This document shows positions 1-8,908 of a stretch of 64,000 nt of DNA, one piece after another. The position numbers and the translations under genes are program-made. Position 1 is the first letter of the stretch. The number at the start of each line of letters is the position of its first letter. This stretch comes from Chryseobacterium joostei (GTDB lineage: Bacteria; Bacteroidota; Bacteroidia; Flavobacteriales; Weeksellaceae), in the NCBI RefSeq assembly GCF_003815775.1, contig NZ_CP033926.1, positions 992,001 through 1,056,000 on the forward strand, written 5' to 3'. A model generated the notes under the pieces. The model had not been told where the DNA came from and did no database searches. It worked only from the letters and a program-made list of their open reading frames with translations.

Positions 1-26
1 CATTTGATTCTTATGTTGTCACCAGT

Positions 27-1916
27 CTATAAACTGTCTACGTCATTCAAAATTTCTTTTTTATCAATATCCGTATCATCTTCTACCACCAGATTTTCAA
101 GGATAAAAGCCTGTCTGTCCGGGGTATTTTTCCCCATATAAAATTCCAGTAGCTGCTCTATGGTCTGATCTTTTCCTACTACTACTGGTTCCAGGCGGAT
201 ATCTTTACCAATAAAGTGTTTAAATTCATCCGGAGAAATCTCCCCTAGTCCCTTAAATCGAGTGATTTCAGGATTTTTACCAAGATCATTGAGTGCCTTT
301 ACTCTTTCTGCTTCTGAATAGCAATACCTTGTTTCTTTTTTATTTCTCACCCTGAATAAAGGGGTCTGAAGAATATAAAGGTGGTTATTTTTAATCAGAT
401 CAGGGAAAAACTGAAGGAAGAATGTGATCATCAATAGACGAATGTGCATTCCATCCACATCGGCATCGGTTGCAATGATTACCTGATTATATCTTAGATC
501 TTCTAAGCTTTCCTCAATATTTAAAGCAGCCTGAAGAAGGTTAAATTCTTCATTTTCGTACACCACTTTCTTCGTAAGACCATAACAGTTCAAAGGCTTA
601 CCTTTTAGTGAAAATACAGCCTGTGTTTCAACATCTCTGGACTTTGTGATAGATCCTGATGCAGAATCTCCCTCGGTGATGAAGATCTGTGTATCTCCTT
701 TTCTTTCTGCTTTCTGATCATTGTAATGTTGTCTGCAATCACGAAGTTTTTTATTGTGCAGAGATACTTTTTTGGCTCTTTCTCTTGCCAGCTTCTGGAT
801 TCCGGAAAGTTCCTTTCTTTCTCTTTCTGAGATTAATATCTTTCTTTGAATTGCTTCTGCAATTTCAGGATTCTTGTGCAGGAAGTTATCCAGCTTACTT
901 TTAAGAAAATCAATAATGAAAGTTCTTACGGTAGGACCATTAGGTCCCATATCATTGGATCCCAGCTTAGTTTTGGTCTGAGATTCAAATACCGGTTCCT
1001 CAACATTGATGGAAATTGCTGCAATAATAGATTTTCTAATATCGGAAGCATCAAAGCTTTTATTAAAAAACTCACGGATTGTCTTCACATATGCTTCACG
1101 GAAAGCATTAAGGTGTGTTCCACCTTGCGTTGTATTCTGTCCGTTTACGAATGAGAAATAGGTTTCTGTTTGAGACTTGTCAGAATGGGTAATTGCAACC
1201 TCAATATCTTCCTCTTTCAAATGAACAATCGGATAAAGAATCTCGCTTTCTAATTCTTCTTCCAACAAATCCTTAAGACCATTTTCAGAAAAATAAGTTT
1301 CTCCGTTGAAAAGAATTTTCAGTCCCGGATTCAAATAGGCATAGTTGCGGAGCATTCTTTCGATATACTCTTTTCTATATTTGAAATGCAGGAATATTTC
1401 CCCATCGGGAACGAATGAAATTTCAGTCCCGTTTCTGTCAGAAGTTTCCTTTTCATCAAAATCTTCTTTAATCATACCGCGGGAAAACTCCGCTGCCTTC
1501 ATCTTTCCGTCACGGAAAGAACGTACCCTGAAATACTCTGAAAGAGCATTTACTGCCTTGGTACCCACCCCATTCAGTCCGACAGATTTCTTGAACGCCT
1601 TACTGTCGTATTTACCTCCGGTATTCATTTTGGAAACAGCATCTACCATTTTTCCCAACGGGATTCCACGACCGAAGTCACGGATGGTAACCTTACCATC
1701 GTCCAGTTTTATTTCAATTCTTTTTCCGGATCTCATCCTGAACTCATCTATCGAGTTGTCCAGAATTTCTTTAAGTAAAATGTAAATACCATCATCCGCG
1801 GAAGAACCATCACCGAGCTTCCCGATGTACATGCCGGGGCGCAGACGGATATGTTCCTGCCAATCGAGGGTTCTGATATTATCTTCGGAGTAGGTTGGAT
1901 TTATTTCTTGTGACAT
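27..1916 (-). CDS. parE: DNA topoisomerase IV subunit B (ParE)
   Basis: Type II topoisomerase ATPase subunit, which with ParC decatenates daughter chromosomes. The N-terminal GHKL ATPase shows the [10 protein letters not shown] and GRGIPLG motifs and a [11 protein letters not shown] glycine box. A transducer domain follows, then the TOPRIM domain with [10 protein letters not shown] and the acidic DADVDG motif, and a C-terminal tail with RFKGLGE. At about 629 aa it matches the short Bacteroidota GyrB/ParE form. The reading frame is open to a TTG at 1931, but the ATG at 1916 (MSQEI) is preferred. GyrB is the only serious alternative; the short length and divergent TOPRIM tail favour ParE. parC is not in the window. 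Confidence 0.9.
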   Translation of the reverse strand: MSQEINPTYSEDNIRTLDWQEHIRLRPGMYIGKLGDGSSADDGIYILLKEILDNSIDEFRMRSGKRIEIKLDDGKVTIRDFGRGIPLGKMVDAVSKMNTGGKYDSKAFKKSVGLNGVGTKAVNALSEYFRVRSFRDGKMKAAEFSRGMIKEDFDEKETSDRNGTEISFVPDGEIFLHFKYRKEYIERMLRNYAYLNPGLKILFNGETYFSENGLKDLLEEELESEILYPIVHLKEEDIEVAITHSDKSQTETYFSFVNGQNTTQGGTHLNAFREAYVKTIREFFNKSFDASDIRKSIIAAISINVEEPVFESQTKTKLGSNDMGPNGPTVRTFIIDFLKSKLDNFLHKNPEIAEAIQRKILISERERKELSGIQKLARERAKKVSLHNKKLRDCRQHYNDQKAERKGDTQIFITEGDSASGSITKSRDVETQAVFSLKGKPLNCYGLTKKVVYENEEFNLLQAALNIEESLEDLRYNQVIIATDADVDGMHIRLLMITFFLQFFPDLIKNNHLYILQTPLFRVRNKKETRYCYSEAERVKALNDLGKNPEITRFKGLGEISPDEFKHFIGKDIRLEPVVVGKDQTIEQLLEFYMGKNTPDRQAFILENLVVEDDTDIDKKEILNDVDSL

Positions 1917-2138
1917 ATATGATTTCAGCAAACATACAAAAGTACGAAATTGTACAAAATTATCCGAATTTTAAAGTTCATTTTTTTATCAACATTTATC
2001 CTAAAATTAGGATTGATCTATCAAAAAAGTGGACTTAAATAAATTAAGAATAATAAGCAGGCGTTCCTGCTCAGGTTTATTTTATTTTACAGCCTATTGA
2101 CAATCGTAAAGCTAATAAGGAAATTCATCAAAATAGTA

Positions 2139-2678
2139 CTACTTCCCGTTTTCCAACTGACCTATCATATTCTTGAGCATGACAGAAACAATAAGCTTAT
2201 GAAAAGGACGAACAGGCAGAAAATACAGTATTCCCAGCCAGTTATGGTATTTTACAGTGGTGGAGATTGTAAGAAAATCTACATCTTTCTGGCCTTTATC
2301 TTTATCGAATAAAAGAGACACCCTGAAATCCAGATGCTTATCATCTTCTCCCAAAATAATTTCGTTATTCGTTTTACCAAATATTTTAAAAAGCCCAATA
2401 CGTTCACCTATCTCACATGTAAAGTCATCAGAAGCCTTGGCAGGGGTGGCTTCCGTACCGGTTTTCAATCCGAATAATGAGACAACCTTATTTCGGAATG
2501 CAAACATTTTCTTTCCCCATTTTGGCCCGCTTGTAAAAAAAGCTTTACCCACTTCGGTAATGTCAATACTGCGGCGTGTATCTGTTAATTTTCCTTCGAA
2601 GCTATCGATATAATCAAAGTTTTCTTTTTCTTTGGATAAAACTGATTTTTCCGGAAGCTCAATTTTCTTAATATTCAT
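2139..2678 (-). CDS. DUF2867 family protein
   Basis: A 179-residue soluble protein with no signal peptide or membrane segment. The central WGKKMFAFRNKVVSLFGLKTG stretch and the C-terminal pattern HNWLGILYFLPVRPFHKLIV resemble the DUF2867 domain, which occurs alone or fused to SDR proteins. No catalytic residues can be assigned. It stands alone: parE lies downstream on the same strand after a 220-base gap and the next gene is divergent. Family assignment is from memory of the motif pattern, and the function is unknown. Confidence 0.65.
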   Translation of the reverse strand: MNIKKIELPEKSVLSKEKENFDYIDSFEGKLTDTRRSIDITEVGKAFFTSGPKWGKKMFAFRNKVVSLFGLKTGTEATPAKASDDFTCEIGERIGLFKIFGKTNNEIILGEDDKHLDFRVSLLFDKDKGQKDVDFLTISTTVKYHNWLGILYFLPVRPFHKLIVSVMLKNMIGQLENGK

Positions 2679-2921
2679 GTTTATTGGGTTTTAACCTGGT
2701 TATTTGTCTAACAAATGTAGGCATCCCTGAAGTTAATAAAAAGTAAAAATCACACTTTCCTAAACAATTGTTTAAAAATCATGTTTTCTAAATAACCGTT
2801 ATTGAAAAGCTTTGCTGATTTGCAGATCTGGCGGATTTCCATTTTTTATACCCGCTTTTTATATTTTAATCTTAAAATGTTTTAAATATTTCATTAAATT
2901 CGGATTCATAAAATCGTTTTT

Positions 2922-4070
2922 ATGATACAACTTCCTTTGTCTAAACTTTCCAATGTAGGAACTACTATTTTCAGCCAAATGACACAGCTGGCCAATGAAA
3001 ATGAAGCCATCAATTTATCGCAGGGCTTTCCCGATTTCATGCCGGATCCTGAACTTCTGAACTATGTAGATCATTTTATCAAGAAAGGCTTCAACCAGTA
3101 TGCCCCATTGGGAGGAATGATTGCTTTGAAAGAGGAAATTGCAAGAAAGATTGAAAACAGCCATCAAACAACCTATCATCCTGATTCGGAAATAACCGTT
3201 ACCGCAGGAGGAACCCAGGCTATTTTCACGGCAATTGCTGCTTTTATCAAGAAAGAGGATGAAGTCATTATCTTTGAGCCTGCCTATGATTGCTATGAGC
3301 CTACCGTGGAGCTTTTCGGTGGTATTGTGAAACGATTTGAAATGAAAGCTCCGGATTATCAAATTGACTGGACTGCTGTAAAAGGACTGATTAGTGACAA
3401 AACCAAAATGATCATCCTTAATAATCCCAACAATCCATCCGGTAAAATATTAACGGAAAAAGATATTCAGGAACTGATTCAACTGGTAAAGGGAACTTCT
3501 ATTCTTATTTTAAGCGACGAAGTTTATGAAAATATTGTTTTTGACGGAGAGCAGCATTTAAGTATTTGTAAATATCCCGAACTTAAAGAAAGAAGTCTGC
3601 TAGTTGCCTCATTTGGTAAGCTTTTTCACGTTACAGGCTGGAAGGTTGGCTATTGTGCTGCTCCAAAAGTTTTAACGGATGAATTCCGAAAGGTGCATCA
3701 GTTCAATGTTTTCTGTGTAAATACTCCTATTCAGCTTGCACTGGCGGAGTACATGAAAAATGATGAACATTATACCCACCTCAATCAATTTTTCCAAGAA
3801 AAAAGAGACTTTTTAAGAAAAGGATTAAGCGGAACATCCTTTGAACTGCTAGATTGTGAGGGAACTTATTTTCAGGCATTGAAATATAATAAAATCTCGG
3901 ATAAAAATGATTTTGATTTTGCTACTGAATTAACGATCAACCATAAAGTAGCCAGTGTCCCATTTTCTTCTTTTTATAAAAACAAAATCAATGAAAATGT
4001 GATCCGATTATGTTTTGCTAAAAAACAGGAAACTCTGGAAAGAGCCATTGAGAACCTTTCAAAGGTTTAG
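2922..4070 (+). CDS. PLP-dependent aminotransferase, methionine/kynurenine type
   Basis: Fold-type I class I/II aminotransferase of 382 aa. The PLP-binding lysine is K233 in SFGKLFHVTGWKVGY, and NPNNPSG (about residue 168) is the phosphate/substrate-contact loop. INLSQGFPDF near the N terminus and the QYAPLGG motif are typical of the YbdL / kynurenine-oxoglutarate transaminase group, which transaminates methionine and aromatic amino acids. The ATG at 2922 gives a full-length family member. It is a single gene; the next gene on this strand is a small peptide with its own terminator. Exact substrate is an inference from family resemblance. Confidence 0.85.
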   Translation: MIQLPLSKLSNVGTTIFSQMTQLANENEAINLSQGFPDFMPDPELLNYVDHFIKKGFNQYAPLGGMIALKEEIARKIENSHQTTYHPDSEITVTAGGTQAIFTAIAAFIKKEDEVIIFEPAYDCYEPTVELFGGIVKRFEMKAPDYQIDWTAVKGLISDKTKMIILNNPNNPSGKILTEKDIQELIQLVKGTSILILSDEVYENIVFDGEQHLSICKYPELKERSLLVASFGKLFHVTGWKVGYCAAPKVLTDEFRKVHQFNVFCVNTPIQLALAEYMKNDEHYTHLNQFFQEKRDFLRKGLSGTSFELLDCEGTYFQALKYNKISDKNDFDFATELTINHKVASVPFSSFYKNKINENVIRLCFAKKQETLERAIENLSKV

Positions 4071-4183
4071 TTAAAAAAAATAAACAATAATCGAATATTG
4101 CATTTACATTTTATCTTCAATAGGTGATTTAATATTGAAACTTTTCATATATTCGTAATATTAACTTATTAAAAACCAGAATC

Positions 4184-4399
4184 ATGAAAAGTAAAATCTT
4201 ATCAATAGGAAAAAAATTAACAAAGAGTGAACTGAGAGTAATTAGCGGAGGTAATGGCAATGTAAGATGCACAAATTCTTCAGGATACTGTGTATTTATT
4301 GGACCAGGATGTAGGGAAGATAAATGCCAGCTTCCTATACCTCTGGAACCTATAGATCCTGATGGCCCTGTAATTTTTCCTGATCCCGGAAGCTTATAA
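4184..4399 (+). CDS. Double-glycine leader peptide with four cysteines (bacteriocin-like)
   Basis: A 71-residue precursor-like peptide. Residues 1-23 form a hydrophilic, Lys-rich leader (LSIGKKLTKSELRVISGG) ending in Gly-Gly, the cleavage signature of C39-peptidase ABC exporters. The core has four cysteines spaced C-x6-C-x6-C-x4-C followed by a proline/acidic tail. This is the type usually labelled 'bacteriocin-like protein' in Chryseobacterium. No exporter, modification enzyme or immunity gene is adjacent. A second gene of the same design starts at 6422. Start ATG is clear and a strong terminator follows 13 bases after the stop. Whether it is antibacterial or a signal is unknown. Confidence 0.75.
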   Translation: MKSKILSIGKKLTKSELRVISGGNGNVRCTNSSGYCVFIGPGCREDKCQLPIPLEPIDPDGPVIFPDPGSL

Positions 4400-4411
4400 T
4401 AGACTATAATA

Positions 4412-4446
4412 AAAAGAACCAACCTACAACGGTTGGTTCTTTTATT
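4412..4446 (+). terminator. Rho-independent terminator after the GG-leader peptide
   Basis: AAAAGAACCAACC and its perfect complement (13-bp arms, 6-base loop TACAAC) followed by a T run. It closes the peptide gene and may also serve the convergent SDR gene that ends at 4482. Confidence 0.85.
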
Positions 4447-4481
4447 TTTTAAGAAAACCAAAAAGAATGATGAAGAAAGTC

Positions 4482-5246
4482 CTATAAAAACATTCCTCCT
4501 GAAACTTCTATCCTCTGTCCGTTAATCCAGCCAGCATCCTCACTACATAAAAAAGCCACTACTCCACCAATATCATCCGGAAGACCTACCCTTCCTAAAG
4601 CCGTAGCGCCTGCTATCATAGTATTGATATCTTTATTATCCCTCACTCTTCCACCTCCAAAATCAGTCTCAATAGCTCCCGGTGCTACTACATTCGCTTT
4701 AATCTTTCTTGAGCCTAACTCTTTAGCCATATACTTCGTCAGCATTTCTACACCTGCTTTGATGGAACCGTAAACAGAAGATCCCGGAGTTGCAAATCTT
4801 GCCAATCCTGAAGAAATATTAACGATTCCACCGCCATCATTAATAAAAGGTAATAATTTTTGAGTCAAAAAGAATACTCCTTTAAAGTGGATATCCACCA
4901 TATCATCAAGCTGTTCCTCTGTAACTTCTGTAATGGGTGAATACAAAGCCGTTCCTGCATTATTCACCAGATAATCAATATTGGAACTTCCTGTTGTCTC
5001 TTGTAAATGATCTGTAACATTTTTTACAAAAGCATTAAAACTTTTATGATCCTTTGTATCCAATTGAAAAGCAGCAGCATTTCTACCCATGCCTTTTATT
5101 TCGTTAACAACCGCTCTGGCTTCTTCTTCATTGCCTCTATAGGTAATGATGACGTCTAATCCTTTCTCAGCAATTTTAAGGGCAGAATTTTTACCCAATC
5201 CACGATTAGCTCCTGTTATCAATACAATTTTTGTTCTTGTGTCCAT
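4482..5246 (-). CDS. SDR family NAD(P)-dependent oxidoreductase
   Basis: Classical short-chain dehydrogenase/reductase, 254 aa. TGANRGLGKNSA (residues 11-22) is the Rossmann glycine motif, NNAG the structural motif, and the Ser-Tyr-Lys set is present as NISSG followed by YGSIKAG. The C-terminal NGQRIEVSGGMFL ends like FabG-type reductases. It lies 90 bases downstream of an AraC-type regulator on the same strand, a frequent arrangement in which the regulator controls the reductase. Substrate cannot be named. The family is certain; the physiological role is not. Confidence 0.9.
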   Translation of the reverse strand: MDTRTKIVLITGANRGLGKNSALKIAEKGLDVIITYRGNEEEARAVVNEIKGMGRNAAAFQLDTKDHKSFNAFVKNVTDHLQETTGSSNIDYLVNNAGTALYSPITEVTEEQLDDMVDIHFKGVFFLTQKLLPFINDGGGIVNISSGLARFATPGSSVYGSIKAGVEMLTKYMAKELGSRKIKANVVAPGAIETDFGGGRVRDNKDINTMIAGATALGRVGLPDDIGGVVAFLCSEDAGWINGQRIEVSGGMFL

Positions 5247-5336
5247 TTTTATTTTGATTATTTTGATGATACAAAGTTGGTGTATTTTCTACAGGCCTTG
5301 TTTGCTTGAATCAATCTGAAATTTGCAAAATTCAAA

Positions 5337-6275
5337 TCATGACCGAAATTCCAACGGTGTGTATGATGTTTTTCTTTTAAAGAAGTTTGAAAAATGGGCA
5401 ATTTCTTCAAAACCCAGCGCATAGGATATTTCAGAGACATTCCATTGGGTTTGTTTTAAAAGTATCTTAGCCTCCTGAATGATACGGTCTCCAATAAATT
5501 CCGTCGTGGTCTTTCCTGTACTTTCTTTTAATTTTTTATTCAAATAATTAACGTGTACAGCCAGCCTTTCTGCATAGTCCTTTGCCGTTTTCAACTGAAG
5601 TCTCTGCTCCATGGATTCAATGGGAAATTGTCTCTCCAACAGTTCAATAAATAAGGAAACTACCCTGAGGGAGGCATCATTTGAAGTGGAAATTTTTGTT
5701 GCCGGTTGCAGTTTTTGTCCATAATGGATCAATTCCAATACGTAGTTTCTGATCAGATCATACTTAAATACATAATCTGAATCAATTTCCTTTTTTATTT
5801 TTTTAAAGAGCAAACTTATTTCATCTGCCAGCTCATCCTCAATTTCAAATACAGGAATACCTCCCGGCTGGAAGATAGGCAAGTTCTCCAAACCGTTGTA
5901 AGACCTGCCCTTAATAAGAAAATCCTCAGTAAATACACAGAAACTTCCGGACTGTTCATTATCTTCAGGGATCCAATGGTAAGGAACCTTTGGTGTAGCA
6001 AATAATAAGGCGTTCCGTTTGATGGATATTACTTTATCTGCATATTCTGCCCGATTATTTCCTCTGATCAAGCTAATCTTGTAGTATTTTCTCCTGTTGT
6101 AAGGCATTTCTGAGGTAGTTTTTACCCTTTCAATAGTTTGTGCAATATCAAATACATTGAAATGTCCGATATCCTTATGAAGACCTTTGGGAAAGATGTC
6201 TTCAAGATTCTTCCCCAGCTTGGCAGTCATCTCCCTATAAAAGTCTTCCAATGAAGAATGGGCAATTTTTTCCAT
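5337..6275 (-). CDS. AraC family transcriptional regulator
   Basis: 312 aa with a cupin-like sensor half (about residues 1-190) and a C-terminal AraC double helix-turn-helix. The signature is visible in AKILLKQTQWNVSEISYALGFEEIAHFSNFFKRKTSYTPLEFR at the end, with the ALGFEEIAHFSNFFK element of HTH2. It is upstream of and co-oriented with the SDR gene, so it probably regulates it. A paralogous regulator of the same architecture lies at 30605, next to an efflux pump gene. ATG at 6275 is the first in frame and fits family length. Confidence 0.92.
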   Translation of the reverse strand: MEKIAHSSLEDFYREMTAKLGKNLEDIFPKGLHKDIGHFNVFDIAQTIERVKTTSEMPYNRRKYYKISLIRGNNRAEYADKVISIKRNALLFATPKVPYHWIPEDNEQSGSFCVFTEDFLIKGRSYNGLENLPIFQPGGIPVFEIEDELADEISLLFKKIKKEIDSDYVFKYDLIRNYVLELIHYGQKLQPATKISTSNDASLRVVSLFIELLERQFPIESMEQRLQLKTAKDYAERLAVHVNYLNKKLKESTGKTTTEFIGDRIIQEAKILLKQTQWNVSEISYALGFEEIAHFSNFFKRKTSYTPLEFRS

Positions 6276-6421
6276 GACAGATGATTTGTAAAATTCAAAT
6301 ATACAAAGTTGATTTTTAATGAAATGAAAATAAAATGCTATCTTATTTTTTCTATATCCAGTGATATATATTAGAATATCCCCCTATATTAGTAACTGTT
6401 AACACATTAAAAACCAAACCA

Positions 6422-6598
6422 ATGAGAATTCAAATTTCACAGATAGGCAAAAAGCTGAACAAAAAAGAGTTGAAAACCATTACCGGCGGATTAGCCAGAT
6501 GCATTGATCTCACCACAGGCCGTTGCAGAATGACGGGAAGTAGTTGTGCCGAGCGAGAGTGCAGATATGTTCCCGAACTCCCTTTACCATTTGATTAA
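6422..6598 (+). CDS. Second double-glycine leader peptide with four cysteines
   Basis: A 58-residue peptide gene. The leader QISQIGKKLNKKELKTITGG (residues 4-23) parallels that of the peptide at 4184. The core repeats the cysteine plan: C27-x7-C35-x6-C42-x4-C47, then a proline-rich tail PELPLPFD. The two peptides therefore share leader, cysteine spacing and tail style although most core residues differ. The terminator at 6697 is the likely end of the transcript. No export or modification gene is next to it; the neighbours are an AraC regulator and ychF, both on the other strand. Confidence 0.75.
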   Translation: MRIQISQIGKKLNKKELKTITGGLARCIDLTTGRCRMTGSSCAERECRYVPELPLPFD

Positions 6599-6696
6599 AT
6601 AGTACAATAAAAAATAGCTTTCTAACATTAGGAAACTATTATACTAATCATCAAAATATATTTCCTTTCACTACTTGGTTTATCTATTAAAAGGCA

Positions 6697-6730
6697 AAAA
6701 GCGCTCCCAAATTCATAGAAGCGCTTTTTT
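6697..6730. terminator. Bidirectional terminator between GG peptide 2 and ychF
   Basis: AAAAGCGCT and AGCGCTTTT arms with T runs usable on both strands. It sits between the end of the plus-strand peptide gene and the end of the minus-strand ychF. Confidence 0.8.
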
Positions 6731-6756
6731 ATAAACTAACTTTAATATTTTTTCTT

Positions 6757-7848
6757 TTATACGTTGAATCTGAAGTGCATGATATCACCATCCTGAACTA
6801 CATATTCTTTACCTTCTACAGAAAGTTTTCCAGCTTCTTTAATCTTTACTTCAGAACCATACGTCATATAGTCATCATACTTGATAACTTCTGCACGGAT
6901 GAATCCTTTTTCAAAGTCTGTGTGAATTACACCAGCTGCCTGAGGAGCCGTCCATCCTTGTCCGATAGTCCAAGCTCTTACTTCTTTAACACCTGCTGTA
7001 AAGTAAGTCTGAAGCTTTAATAAATCGTAAGCTTTTCTGATCAAACGGTTTACTCCAGGTTCTGTAAGACCTAGTTCTTCAAGGAAAATCTCTCTTTCTT
7101 CGAAAGTTTCAAGTTCATTGATATCAGCTTCAATCTGAGCTGCTAAAACTACAACTTCAGCGCCTTCATTTTTAGCCATTTCCTCAATTTTCCCAATCCA
7201 GTCATTTCCGTTTTTGATAGAGTTTTCATCTACATTACAAACGTAAAGTACAGGTTTATTAGTTAAAAGCTGAACTTCGCCAATGATTGACTTTGCAAAG
7301 TCATCTACTGCAAATTCTCTTGCATTCTTCCCGTCTTCAAGGAATTTTTGCAGATTTTGAAGTGTCTCGTAAGTTAAAAGATCTTCTTTCTTACCAGACT
7401 TGATGAATTTTTTAGCTTTTTCAACTGCTTTCCCTACTGTTTCAAGGTCTTTCAGTTGTAATTCGATATCGATGATTTCTTTATCTCTTAGTGGATCCAC
7501 TGAACCTTCAACATGAATGATATTTCCGTTATCAAAACATCTCAAAACATGGATGATTGCTTCACACTCACGGATATTAGCTAAGAACTGGTTCCCCAAT
7601 CCTTCTCCTTTGCTAGCTCCTTTTACAAGACCTGCAATATCAACGATTTCAACTACAGCCGGTAAAACTCTTTCCGGTTTTACTATTTTTTCCAATTCAA
7701 ATAATCTCTGATCTGGTACGGAAACCGTTCCAAGATTAGGTTCAATAGTACAGAAAGGATAGTTTGCTGATTGAGCTTTTGCGTTACTCAAACAGTTAAA
7801 AAGTGTTGATTTACCTACATTCGGCAGGCCTACGATTCCACATTTCAT
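6757..7848 (-). CDS. ychF: Redox-regulated ATPase YchF
   Basis: Obg-family P-loop protein, 363 aa, the usual YchF length. GLPNVGKSTLFN is the Walker A, DIAGLVKGASKGEGLGNQFL is the switch region and G3. The NKPVLYVCNVDE segment stands where G4 would be; its loss of the NKxD specificity motif is characteristic of YchF, which prefers ATP. The C-terminal TGS domain includes AWTIGQGWTAPQAAGVIHTDFEKGFIRAEV. It binds ribosomes and is linked to the oxidative stress response in other bacteria. It is a single-gene unit with the ferritin gene upstream on the same strand. Confidence 0.95.
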   Translation of the reverse strand: MKCGIVGLPNVGKSTLFNCLSNAKAQSANYPFCTIEPNLGTVSVPDQRLFELEKIVKPERVLPAVVEIVDIAGLVKGASKGEGLGNQFLANIRECEAIIHVLRCFDNGNIIHVEGSVDPLRDKEIIDIELQLKDLETVGKAVEKAKKFIKSGKKEDLLTYETLQNLQKFLEDGKNAREFAVDDFAKSIIGEVQLLTNKPVLYVCNVDENSIKNGNDWIGKIEEMAKNEGAEVVVLAAQIEADINELETFEEREIFLEELGLTEPGVNRLIRKAYDLLKLQTYFTAGVKEVRAWTIGQGWTAPQAAGVIHTDFEKGFIRAEVIKYDDYMTYGSEVKIKEAGKLSVEGKEYVVQDGDIMHFRFNV

Positions 7849-7991
7849 ATTGTAAAATTCAAAGTTTAAGGTTTAGGGGCTAAAGATCAATATTTAGAGT
7901 TTAAAGGAATTGCTTCTTTTCTCTTAAAATTATTGAGTCTTTAACTTTCAGCGTGCAAAGATAGTGAAATTAAAGGGAGTTTCATAATAAA

Positions 7992-8019
7992 AAAATCTGC
8001 CAGTATTCTGACAGATTTT
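7992..8019 (-). terminator. Terminator downstream of ferritin
   Basis: AAAATCTG ... CAGATTTT hairpin with an inner CAG/CTG pair, directly after the ferritin stop codon and upstream of ychF. Confidence 0.7.
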
Positions 8020-8047
8020 CAAACAGTTTTGGTTTTATTTATTGTTT

Positions 8048-8599
8048 TTATGGACGATCTCCTGTAGCCTCCTGAGCCAGAGGAACATCATTCGGTGCTT
8101 CCTGTAAAGCTTTATCTAAGGTAAATAAGGATTCGTCTGTTGCACGATCGCCACCTGCAATTTTCAATTTATCAATTAAGTTGTGGGCAAGGGTCTCTTC
8201 TTCAATCTGTTCCTGAACAAACCATTGCATAAAGTTCCATGTTGCCCAGTCTTTTTCGGCCATGGAAAGATCTACTATTTTGTAGATTGCTGTTGTATTA
8301 TCTACTTCATGTTTAAAAACCCCATCAAAGCAAGCTGTAAGTGATTCCGGATCAGCCGGAGGTGCAGGAATGGCATTAACCTTAGGCTTTCCACCTCTGT
8401 TTAAAATGTACTCCATGAACTTGATTGAGTGGTTTCTTTCTTCCTGGGAGTGTCTATACAGAAAATTGGCAATTCCTTGGTAACCTTTATCGTCTGCCCA
8501 AATTCCATAAGATAAAAAAATGTGTGATGCATGAATTTCCTTGTTCATTTGATCACTAAGTGCTTTTTCCACTTTTGCGGAAAGTCTGTTAGTATTCAT
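8048..8599 (-). CDS. Ferritin
   Basis: Non-heme ferritin of 183 aa forming the 24-mer iron-storage shell. The ferroxidase ligands are visible: an early Glu in QMNKEIHAS, the E-x-x-H pair in SQEERNHSIKF, and the later glutamates in VQEQIEEETLAH. The C-terminal extension after the fourth helix (about 20 residues) is longer than in E. coli FtnA. It is monocistronic with a terminator immediately downstream. The ATG at 8599 gives MNTNRLS, a normal ferritin N terminus. Bacterioferritin is excluded because there is no methionine heme ligand in the expected context. Confidence 0.93.
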   Translation of the reverse strand: MNTNRLSAKVEKALSDQMNKEIHASHIFLSYGIWADDKGYQGIANFLYRHSQEERNHSIKFMEYILNRGGKPKVNAIPAPPADPESLTACFDGVFKHEVDNTTAIYKIVDLSMAEKDWATWNFMQWFVQEQIEEETLAHNLIDKLKIAGGDRATDESLFTLDKALQEAPNDVPLAQEATGDRP

Positions 8600-8908
8600 A
8601 ATGTTATATTTTGGTGATTATGAGATTATTCATGCAAAAATGGTTCCGCTAAGATTTATGATTTACAAAAAACGAAACGAGAATTAAATTTAATCAGCTG
8701 ATTTTAAGAAACTTAATGTAATAATTTATAGTTATTCTAAAATATTACATTTATATATATTATTATTTTTTGAGCAATAATAAAACACTATAAAAAAATG
8801 ATTTATATTTTTCAACCATAAAAAAGGATTCAACTTTACGTTAAACCCCTTTTATTTATTTTAAAATTTTGATGGTGTCTGCTATAAAACATCATCGTCA
8901 TTTTTATC
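8600..8908. other. Intergenic region between ferritin and the GHL10 gene
   Basis: AT-rich 309 bases holding the ferritin promoter region on the right of the ferritin start. A weak hairpin around 8819-8856 could end the GHL10 transcript. No gene or Fur-like palindrome was recognised. Confidence 0.4.

Noticed and set aside
5258..5440. 60-codon ORF between SDR and AraC
   Set aside because: It overlaps the end of the AraC gene in another frame and has no recognisable motif.
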